Origin: Streptomyces sp. TG1A-60
GTDB lineage: Bacteria > Actinomycetota > Actinomycetes > Streptomycetales > Streptomycetaceae
NCBI RefSeq assembly: GCF_037201975.1
Contig: NZ_CP147520.1
Location: 1,922,001-1,986,000 of the forward strand
DNA: 64,000 nt
Direction: 5' to 3'
How positions within the stretch are numbered: position 1 is the stretch's first letter; each line of letters opens with the position of its first letter. The notes below the pieces were generated by a model that made no database searches, had not been told where the DNA came from, and was given only the letters and a program-made list of their open reading frames with translations. Of this stretch, positions 9,145-17,600 are shown one piece after another. Position numbers and translations under genes: made by a program.

Positions 9145-10032
9145 ATGGCGACGGGCAACGGCGGCGGGGCGGGCGGGAACGCCGGGCAGGGCGGAGGGCT
9201 CGGCGGGGGCGGTAACTGCGAGCCGGAGCTCTCGGACAGTCTGAGGACCTTCGGCGCGGTCCTCAAGGCCTTACGGGAGGAAGCCCGCCTGACGCAGGAG
9301 CAGTTCGCGCCACTGGTGCGGTACTCGGTCGCGTACATCGCCAAGATCGAACAGGGCAAGCGGTTCCCGCCACGGGATCTGCTGGAGCGGTCGGAGGAGG
9401 TGCTGGGGGCGGTCGCGGGGCGGGTCCTGGGGGCGGCGGCGAAGAGTCTGACGCGGAGGGCGGGGCTGGCGTCCTGGTTCTTGCAGTGGGCCACCATCGA
9501 AGAAGAAGCACTCTCGCTGTATGCATACGAAAGCCGAGTCGTTCCAGGGCTGTTGCAGCCCGAGCCTTACATTCGGGCTCTCTTCGACCGGTACCTGCCT
9601 CCGCTCACCGAGGAGCAGTCCGAACGGCAAGTGGCAGCGCGTCTGGCCAGACAGCAACTTCTCGTCGATCGCCCCAACACGACGTTCAGCTTCGTCATCG
9701 AACAGGCTCTGTTGGAGCGTCGCATGGGAGGGGTTTCCGTAACGAAAGCTCTCCTCGATCACCTCATCGCAGTCGGCAGGTACCGCAACGTAGAACTACA
9801 GATCATGCCTCTGCTACAGGAGGAACACTCAGGCTTCGAGGGCGAGATGTACCTTGCCGAGACGGCCGATCACCGCTGGATCGGGTACGTCGAGGGCCAC
9901 GGCACCAGCATGCTCATCAGCGACCCGAAATCGGTAAGTCACATGCTCCAGCGCTATGGCAAGATGCGCTCGCAGGCTCTGAGCCATCAAGCCACGGTGA
10001 GCCTGTTGGAGCAGATGCGAGGAGCGCTATGA
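9145..10032 (+). CDS. Scr1-type XRE helix-turn-helix regulator with DUF5753 domain
   Basis: A 295-aa protein. After a Gly-rich N-terminus (residues 1-25) comes an XRE helix-turn-helix (LKALREEARLTQEQFAPLV, then SVAYIAKIEQGKRFPP) and a C-terminal DUF5753 domain (YESRVVPGLLQPEPYIRALF; QEEHSGFEGEMYLAE; WIGYVEGHG), the standard organisation of this very large streptomycete family. The ATG at 9145 has GGGGAAGG about 9 nt upstream. The downstream DUF397 start overlaps its stop by 4 bp. Family members form toxin-antitoxin-like or regulatory pairs with DUF397 proteins; the role here is inferred. Confidence 0.9.
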   Translation: MATGNGGGAGGNAGQGGGLGGGGNCEPELSDSLRTFGAVLKALREEARLTQEQFAPLVRYSVAYIAKIEQGKRFPPRDLLERSEEVLGAVAGRVLGAAAKSLTRRAGLASWFLQWATIEEEALSLYAYESRVVPGLLQPEPYIRALFDRYLPPLTEEQSERQVAARLARQQLLVDRPNTTFSFVIEQALLERRMGGVSVTKALLDHLIAVGRYRNVELQIMPLLQEEHSGFEGEMYLAETADHRWIGYVEGHGTSMLISDPKSVSHMLQRYGKMRSQALSHQATVSLLEQMRGAL

Positions 10033-10220
10033 GCACCAGCGAGCTGGCCTGGTTCAAGAGCAGCTACAGCGGCGGCGGCGGTGACAACTGTATCGAGGTT
10101 GCAGTGCGCCCCAGCGTCGTTCTTGTCCGGGACTCGAAGGACACCCAGAAGGAGTCCCTGGCCGTCTCCCGCGATGCCTGGTCGGCGTTCACGACGCTGG
10201 CGGCCGACTCGCGCGTCTGA
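10029..10220 (+). CDS. DUF397 domain protein
   Basis: A 63-aa protein with the DUF397 signature: LAWFKSSYSGGGGDNCIEVA near the N-terminus, VVLVRDSKD in the middle and a terminal WSAFTTLAA helix. The ATG overlaps the stop of the upstream XRE gene (ATGA), so the two are cotranslated. DUF397 proteins pair with Scr1-type regulators throughout Streptomyces; biochemical function is not established. Confidence 0.9.
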   Translation: MSTSELAWFKSSYSGGGGDNCIEVAVRPSVVLVRDSKDTQKESLAVSRDAWSAFTTLAADSRV

Positions 10221-10225
10221 ACTTC

Positions 10226-10256
10226 CGGTGGGGCAGCGCCTGTCGCTGCCCCACCG
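10226..10256. terminator. bidirectional hairpin terminator
   Basis: Perfect 13-bp inverted repeat (CGGTGGGGCAGCG / CGCTGCCCCACCG) with a 5-nt loop between the convergent DUF397 and pglX genes. No T tract, as is common in streptomycetes. Confidence 0.8.
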
Positions 10257-10268
10257 AATGCGTCACGC

Positions 10269-13200
10269 CTACTCCACGTCCAACGCTGGCTGCTTCACCG
10301 CCGCCTTGCGGCCACGCGTCTTCCGCACAGGACGCCAGGCCTTCAGCTCCTCGGCGCCGACCTGGTGCTTGCGGAGCTGGTTCTCGTACTCGGCCTCCAG
10401 CTCGTCGGCCGGTACGTCGCCCCACTCGTCGTCGTACTCGCCGTGCCACTGCTTGACCCACGGCATGACCTCGTGGAGGCCGGCCAGCAGCGGAACGACC
10501 CGTTCGGAACTCCAGCCGTCCCGTGTCGTCCGGGCGGTCAGCAACTCGAAGAGCGCCTGCGCCTGGTCCTTGTGATCCCAACCGGCCCACCCGAGCATCA
10601 GCGTCGAGTCACTGTCCGGCCCGGCCTCGGGGTAGGAGATGAACCGCTCCTTGGGCACGTCGAGCTTGCCGCGGTTGGACCAGAAGGACGCGCGGGCGAA
10701 GTCGGCGGACGTGTACTTCGGCGGTACGGGGATGTCGAGCCGCTGCCCGGTACGGTCCTCCTCGCGCTGCTGCCGCCAGACGTCTTCCCACTGAGCGCGC
10801 TTGCGCAGGCCGGGGTCCTTGTAGCGCATCGCGGCGAGGTAGGGCACATGCTCGTCGGCGATCACTTCGGTGAGGGTCTGCGCGAGGGGCAGGTCGGGCT
10901 TACCGAGGTGGTCGGAGGCGTAGAGCGCGGCGACGGAGAGGAAGTCCTCGTCCGTACCGAGCTGGTCGGCAAGGTAGTTGACCGTCATCGGACGAGGCCG
11001 CTTGAGCCCGTCCCGGACCTCGTACCAAAGCTCTTGCTTCTCACACCGGTCCAGCAACCAGTTCCGCAGCGCGGCGCGTTCCTTCTTCTCCCACGGCTCG
11101 GTGGCCCAGCGGCGCTTACACTCGGGGCGCTCGATGAGGGCGATGTCCTTGCGGGAGTTGATGATGTCGATACGCGCCTGAACGATGTCGCGGTACCAGT
11201 CGGGCCAGTGGGCGGGGATCTCGGTGACGGGGGTGGACCCGTGCCGCCGGAACCACTGCTCGACTGCCTCGTCCCGCTCAGCGTTGGGGGCGATGACCAA
11301 CTCGAAGGCGCGATGCCCCAACTCGACCTCGGGACACTCAGTCAGCCGTTCCGAAGGAACGGTAGCCCTCTCGACGTCTGCCGGACTAAGCAGTCCGTAG
11401 AGACCATAGACCTGCCAGTCCAGCTCCTCCTGTGTAGCGATCATGCAGCGACGGATGCGTTCAAAGCTGGCACGTGCCTCGCCAAGCACACTACTCATCG
11501 GGACTTGCTTCGCAATCACAGCATCTGGCTCACACAGCGCGATTCCGCTCGCCGCCGAGTCCAGCATGCGGCCAAGCGTAAGCGGAAGCCGCTCGGTAAG
11601 GGGGAAATCCTGAAGCTTGGTACCGGTGAACTCGTAGAAGCTTTCCCACGCGTACCTCCCTGTGGACCGCTCACCTCCTCGATTTCCCTTATCCTGACTG
11701 ACCTGCTTCAGCCAGAAACAAGCAGTCGAAGAGTTCAGTACTCCCAACAGCTGCAGGTACTCATCCTCACTAGCCCCATCACACAACTTTACGATAGGAG
11801 CGTGCCTATTGAATACTTCCTCCCCTCGCCCCAGAACAAAGTGATTATGTGTCGCAACACATGCAAAAGCGAGACTGAAACCACCGAATCGGCGATGGAA
11901 AAACATCGAATACTCAAACCATTGGAGGTCTCGCTCCAACTGGGTCTTACCGTACGCAACGCGATCCCGAAGGATTACCCGATTAGGCCACGCCAACCGA
12001 AGGATCGCTTCATCAGCGACCGCATGATGAGGAAACTCCTCAGCGTATGGCCAGAGAACAGTTACCGGTTCAGTGATACGCCAGTCCCGACTCGACTCAC
12101 CATCGACCATCGGACGTTGGAAGTCTCTCGAGACATGGGCACGAGAGAGGGCTCCTCTGCCCAGCGTGTAAACATCGTCCGCTCGTGTCACGGCACCGAA
12201 CCCAATAGAGGAGGTGCGTGCACCCAGGACCAACGCCGAGTGACTTTCAATGAACTGCTGCAACTCACCTGCACCACCCCCGGTCACAGCCCACGGATGA
12301 TCCATGAAACGTGCAGCAAGGGTGTTCTCCACGGTGACCCAGTCGGACTCGCTGCCAGGGTCATTCACCTGCCGAACGATCGCCTTCCAAACACGCCCCT
12401 GCGCGGCAACCCTCGGCTGATCAGGCTCACCACGGACACCAAGTACCGCTCGCACGGCTCGCTCAGGACTGGGAACTCGATTCCGCCCAACGAGAATAAC
12501 CGTGGGCGTCCCGTGCCCCGGAACATACGCCCCTGAAGTGTCAATCACGTGAGAAAGCTCGACGCGGTTTCGAAAAACAACCTCAATGAGCTTCTTACCG
12601 AACTCCCTCTTCATGAAAGAGTTCGCGGTAATCTGCCCCACGAAGCCGCCACCACCGCGACGGCCGCCTGCCCCCTTCACCGCCAACTCGAACAATCGCT
12701 GAGCAAACGGCACCGACAATGCGTACGTCCCTGTACAAGCATCGTACGCAGCGCGGTAATTCTCGTTCTCCTGCTTATCCTTAACCGTGATATAAGGCGG
12801 ATTCCCCACCACCACGTGATAAGATCCCCGCCCCAACAAATCAACCCGCTTCGCGTACTCCCACACATCCTCCGTCGAATACGCGAACGCCGCCCCCTCC
12901 TCGCGCCCGATCTGCACCTCCGCGAACAACGTGTCCAAGTCCGTCTGGATACCCGCCGCATCCCGCCCGTGCAGCAGCGAGTCCCCCACCGCGACGTTGA
13001 TCGGGAACGGCGGCGCGTCCTTCAGCCTCTCCGCCCCCGCCGCCCGCATCGCCGCCACCAGCAACCGGAACCGCGCGATGCTCACCGCGTACGGGTTCTT
13101 GTCGCAGCCGTGCACGGACTCCAGCGAACGGCGCACCAGCGTCCACACGTCGGTCCCCGGCTCAGCCGCACGCCACTTGTCCATCAGGCGGTGGAAGATG

Positions 13201-13991
13201 CCCAGCAGGAAGTGGCCGGAGCCGCAGGCCGGGTCGATGGTGCGCAGGCCGCGCCGTTCCTTGCCGTCGGGGCCCTCCCACGCCGGGTTCAGGCCGAACG
13301 CGTCCGTGGAGACGGCCGGTTCGAGGGTGAGATCGAGGATGAACTCCTCGACGAACTCCGGGGTTTGCAGCAGCGCGTACGTCTTGCGGGCGTGCTCGCT
13401 GAGGTCCTGGTACAGGTCGCCGAGGAAGCGGGTGTCCCACTCGGGGTCGGTGAAGTCGTAGCGGATCTCGCCCTCGGCGCCCCACCGCCGCCAGAAGGAC
13501 AGCAGTCCGGTCGCCGCCTCGTAGCCAGGCGTGATGTCCCACAGCGGGTTGTGGGCCTCGTCGAAGAGGCCGGCCGCCGTGTCGTTCGCCTCGCGGAGGG
13601 CGTCGAACGCGGCGAACAGCCAGTCGCGGTTGTTCTTGGTCGGGTTCTCGCGGAAGTACGCCTCGTGCCGGGCCTCGGCCTCCGCCAGCCGCTCCCCCGG
13701 GCCGGCGATGAACGGCTCGTCGATGAGACCGTTGTCCTCGCAGAAGCGGACGAAGACACAGGCCAGCACCCAGGCCGCTGCGGACTGCGTGACCCGCTCG
13801 TCCCGCCAGGCCCCGTACGTCGCCGCCGTGCGCCGGGCCTCCCGGGCGTGCCGGTACTCGGCCTCCAGGCGGACCCGGATCTCGTCCACGGACTCGGCAC
13901 GCTCCCGCAGGTCGTCCTCCAGCGCCGTGACCTGCCGCTTGAGATCCTTGAGCAGGGCCGCCGGGTCCACACCAGCCTTGACGTCCGTCAC
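10269..13991 (-). CDS. pglX: PglX, BREX type 2 adenine-specific DNA methyltransferase
   Basis: A 1,240-aa protein from the GTG at 13991, chosen because GAAGGAAG lies about 8 nt upstream; an in-frame ATG at 14117 lacks such a site. SAM-binding motif I (DPACGSGHF) begins at residue 253 and catalytic motif IV (NPPYI) at 397, the order of gamma-class N6-adenine methyltransferases. The C-terminal half carries the target-recognition and helical regions (AWPNRVILRD, then ESFYEFTGTKLQDFPLT). PglX modifies host DNA and is central to phage exclusion. Between about 11640 and 12640 G+C drops to around half while both ends are typical Streptomyces, indicating that the recognition part has a different history. 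No long G tract, the phase-variation switch described in Streptomyces coelicolor pglX, is present. Confidence 0.95.
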   Translation of the reverse strand: MTDVKAGVDPAALLKDLKRQVTALEDDLRERAESVDEIRVRLEAEYRHAREARRTAATYGAWRDERVTQSAAAWVLACVFVRFCEDNGLIDEPFIAGPGERLAEAEARHEAYFRENPTKNNRDWLFAAFDALREANDTAAGLFDEAHNPLWDITPGYEAATGLLSFWRRWGAEGEIRYDFTDPEWDTRFLGDLYQDLSEHARKTYALLQTPEFVEEFILDLTLEPAVSTDAFGLNPAWEGPDGKERRGLRTIDPACGSGHFLLGIFHRLMDKWRAAEPGTDVWTLVRRSLESVHGCDKNPYAVSIARFRLLVAAMRAAGAERLKDAPPFPINVAVGDSLLHGRDAAGIQTDLDTLFAEVQIGREEGAAFAYSTEDVWEYAKRVDLLGRGSYHVVVGNPPYITVKDKQENENYRAAYDACTGTYALSVPFAQRLFELAVKGAGGRRGGGGFVGQITANSFMKREFGKKLIEVVFRNRVELSHVIDTSGAYVPGHGTPTVILVGRNRVPSPERAVRAVLGVRGEPDQPRVAAQGRVWKAIVRQVNDPGSESDWVTVENTLAARFMDHPWAVTGGGAGELQQFIESHSALVLGARTSSIGFGAVTRADDVYTLGRGALSRAHVSRDFQRPMVDGESSRDWRITEPVTVLWPYAEEFPHHAVADEAILRLAWPNRVILRDRVAYGKTQLERDLQWFEYSMFFHRRFGGFSLAFACVATHNHFVLGRGEEVFNRHAPIVKLCDGASEDEYLQLLGVLNSSTACFWLKQVSQDKGNRGGERSTGRYAWESFYEFTGTKLQDFPLTERLPLTLGRMLDSAASGIALCEPDAVIAKQVPMSSVLGEARASFERIRRCMIATQEELDWQVYGLYGLLSPADVERATVPSERLTECPEVELGHRAFELVIAPNAERDEAVEQWFRRHGSTPVTEIPAHWPDWYRDIVQARIDIINSRKDIALIERPECKRRWATEPWEKKERAALRNWLLDRCEKQELWYEVRDGLKRPRPMTVNYLADQLGTDEDFLSVAALYASDHLGKPDLPLAQTLTEVIADEHVPYLAAMRYKDPGLRKRAQWEDVWRQQREEDRTGQRLDIPVPPKYTSADFARASFWSNRGKLDVPKERFISYPEAGPDSDSTLMLGWAGWDHKDQAQALFELLTARTTRDGWSSERVVPLLAGLHEVMPWVKQWHGEYDDEWGDVPADELEAEYENQLRKHQVGAEELKAWRPVRKTRGRKAAVKQPALDVE

Positions 13992-14148
13992 GTTCCGCTT
14001 CCTTCTCGATGCACCGCGCGCACTACGGTCCCCCGAGGTCCCTCGCGCCAGAGCCCCAATCCTGCCAGGTGACGGGGCACGGACGGAGGGCCACCCGTCA
14101 TGCCGAGACCGCGCCATTTCCCGTGATCACGCCGTCAAAGTGATCGCC

Positions 14149-14684
14149 GTGACGGCTCCTACCACTCCGGGCGTTCCGCCGCCGGCGTTCAGGGCGGCGA
14201 GCAGACACCACTACGACACCGCGCAGCTGGCCGCCGGGAACCGGTTACGGATATCCGCCGACCACCTCGCGGGACTGGCCGCCGAATGCGCGATCAAGGC
14301 CATCCTGCTCGACTGCCTCGGCTCCGCCCTGACCGGCAAGGGACGGCCCTTCCACCCGGAGCTGAAGGAAGAGGCGAAGGAGCGCAAGGAACGGGAGGGG
14401 TCAAGGACCTCCCGCAGCAGGACTACATGCACGGCCACCTGCCCTGGCCGTGGGGCCAGTTGTGCGCCGTCGCCGGACGGAGACGGGGACGCGAGGTGGG
14501 CCCCCTGTTCAGCCAGCTCATCGCCACCAACCCGTTCCACGGGTGGGCGGTCGAGGGGCGCTACTGCGACGAGACGTCCATCACCGAGGCCGACCTCGCC
14601 CGCCGTCTCGCCACCATGGCCGTGTCCCTGCCGGCCCCTCCGGCAGACGGGCCTCTTCCCGCCGCCTCTAGGCCGGCTGCTTGA
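14149..14684 (+). pseudogene. HEPN-like domain protein between pglX and pglW, frameshifted
   Basis: Frame 1 reads FRAASRHHYDTAQLAAGN and then ISADHLAGLAAECAIKAIL, which resembles the HEPN fold helix seen in nucleotidyltransferase-associated proteins. The frame is lost at a GGGG run near 14397-14400. The other frame continues VKDLPQQDYMHGHLPWPWGQ, then NPFHGWAVEGRYCDETSIT to a stop at 14684. Inserting one G gives about 178 aa. The W-x-V-x-x-RY segment also fits HEPN proteins. The start (GTG 14149 or 14140) is uncertain because no good ribosome site is seen. It is convergent with pglW, overlapping its 3' end by 17 bp, and lies inside the Pgl locus. Function is unknown; homology is a pattern-based judgement. 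Confidence 0.55.
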
Positions 14685-17600
14685 GGAATCCCCCGTCCAG
14701 ATAGGCCAGTTCCCCGTCGTTGCGCAGGGCCTCGACCGGCTGTCCGTCCAGGTGCGGGTCCTGGGTGCGGGACTCCATCGGGCACAGCAGCCACAGGCCG
14801 TGCGGCCCCTTGGACGGCAGGCGGGCGGCGGCCTGGAGGGCGACCAGGAACGTACGGCCGCCCTCGTCCCAGTAGCGGGCGATCAGGCCCGCGTCGTGGA
14901 GGAAGAGAATCGTGCGCGGCTCGGCGGAGCGGGCGGCGAGGTCGTCGGCGACGCGCTGCCACACGACGCGGACGAACGTGGCGAGCCCCGGCTTCACGCG
15001 GCCCGGCGCGGAGGCCGCGTCGGCGCGCAGGACCGTCCGCCAGTCCTGGCCCTTCTCCTCGACGAGCCGCGTGAACTCCCTCAGGAACAGGGCCCCGAGG
15101 TCGACGGGAACCACCGGGAAGCGGGCGGCGATCATCTCGGCCGTGCCCTGCAGACGGGCGGCCTTGACTGTGAGGGCGAGGAATCCGCCGCGGTCGGCGC
15201 TCTCGGTGAGCTGTTCGCGCAGCGCCCCGTGCGCGTCGTCGCTCTCGCGGCGCGCGTGGGCACGTACCGGAGGGAGCATGCTGGTGACCGAGCCCGTGGA
15301 GGACCAGGGACCGGTCGAGCTCGGCGCCGGAGGAAGGAAACGTCCGGCCTCGTCGTCGTGCCGCAGGTCGAAGCGGGCCGCCCGGAGCGCGTCCTCCAGC
15401 ACCACGGGGGTCGGCTCCCGGCCGTCCGCCAGGACATCCAGGTCGGGGAAGCGGGCCCGCACCCGGGCGACGAGTTCGGTCGCCGAGATCCCCCGGTCCG
15501 CCCGGACACCGGCTCCGGCCTGCGAGATGCGCAGCGCGCGTTCCAGGCCCAGGTCACGCCGGTACAGCTCCAGGCGGGGTGTGTGGCGCACCGCGGACGA
15601 GGCCACGGCGGCGGCCAGCGGCACCAGATGTGTGTCGGCGAGCGGCGTGAACCCCTCCGGGGCGGGCACCGCGCGCAACTCGCGCACCACCTCCGCGCGT
15701 CCCGGAAGGGGCTCCCGGCCGGCGAGTTTCTCCGCGGTCGCACCCAACTCCGCCGCGTAGTCCGCCAGTTCGCGGGGGTTCGGGTCGTCGGTGCCGGGCA
15801 GGGACTCGGACGCCAGCAGTACCGTGTCGCCGCGCCGGTGGACAGCGAGGCGGGGTTCGTGCCCCTCTTCCTCGCGGGTCTCCGCCTCGACGGCCGCACG
15901 GACGACGGCCAGTGACCGGGCGAGCACCCGCTCGGGCGCGTCGTCCTGCGCCCCGTGCAGGGCACGCAGCTCCTGGGCGGCCTGCGACGCGGTCATCACA
16001 CGGCCGAAGTTCCCGACCACCTCGACCAGTTCGCCGCACACCTCCCGCAGCCACCTGGCCTCGGCCCACCGCTTGATCTCCGCACGGTGGTGGCGGGAGA
16101 CCGGCGGCTGCTTGATGCCCAGATGCTCGGCGATCCGCGCCTGCACGGGCCAGGGGCCCAGCGGTGAGAGGCCGCCGTCCTCGGGCGGCAGGCCGAGGGT
16201 GAGGCGTACGACATCGGCGCGGTGCGAGCCCTTGCGGCCGGACGGCGGCGTCAGCAGACCGGCCATGTCGTCGACCGACAGGATGCCCGTCACCCCGGCC
16301 CGCGTGTCCTCGTCCCCCGCCGGGGAGGCGGCCCTGCGCGCGGCCGGTACGGCGGCTTTCCCGCGCAGGGCGGCCACCCACTGGTTGCGGCGGCGGTTCA
16401 GCTCCTTGAGTACCAGCGGGCCGGCCCCCCGGGCCTTGCGGATCACGGACGGCTGGACGTCCAGCAGCTGCCCCACCGTGGTGGCGCCGAGACCGGCGGC
16501 GACCGTGACCGCACGCGGCGACAGGCCGGCCAGCTCCAGCTCGGTGCCGGCGTCGGCGGCGAGAGCCGCACGGTCCCGTGCCTGCTCCGTGCCCTCCGCC
16601 TCGGTGCCCACCGTGGACGGGGTGGTCGGCGGCCGGTCCGTGTCGGCGTCCCGGAAGACCTTCTGCCAGGCGTCCTTCATCTGCCGCAGCGTGTCGAAGC
16701 GGTGCTCGATGTCACGGTGCAGGGCACGCCGGAAGAACGCGGTCAGACCGGGCTGCAACGGCCGGTAGAAGACCTCACCGGCGATGTGCAGCTCGGCGGA
16801 CTCGTTGGTGAGGGGGTCCGAGCGGCCGTCGCCCCACAGTGGCCGCTCGCCGCTCGCCATCTCGTGCAGGGTGACGGCCGCGGCGTAACGCTCGGCGTGG
16901 TCGTCGAAGTGGGGGCGGCGCACCGAACCGAGGAACGGATCGAGATAGCCGCGGGTTCCGGCCTTCACATCACGGTCGGAGGCGTCCGTCAGGGAGAAGT
17001 CGAACAGCTTCAGCTGCCAGGTGAAGTCCTTGCGGCGCTGGATGCCGAGGTTGTCCGGCTTGATGTCGCGGTGGCGGACACCGTTCGCGGCGAGCTGGTC
17101 GAGCGCCAGGAACAGGTTCTCACCGAAACGCTCCAGGTCGTCGTAGGTGAGCTGGCCCTCGCCGCGCAGCCGGGCACCGAGGGACTGCTCACCGGCGTAC
17201 TCCAGTTGCAGGACCGTACGCGAACCGATCTCGCGCAGCCCGTCGCCGCGCAACTGGACCACGGCGCCGCCGCCGACCAGCTTCAGCGCGCGCTCCTCCG
17301 CGCGCAGCCGGTCGGCCTTCTGCTCGTCGAGCGCCACCTTGAAGACGCGTTCCTCGACGCGGACGGTGCCGTCGTCGTCCTCCACGGCACGCTCCACGAG
17401 CAGGGCGCGGGCCGTGGCCCCCGTGCCGAGGACCCGGCGCACCGACCATTCGTCGTCCAGGGCCTGGCCGGGCAGCGCCTCCAGCGGGTCGACGGCCTCG
17501 GTCGCCGCCGAGTCGGGGACGGCGCCGGCCCGTTCCGCCTCGTCGAGGAGGTCCAGGAACTCCTCCGCGGAACTGAGCCGGTCGTCGACGTCGGCGCGGG

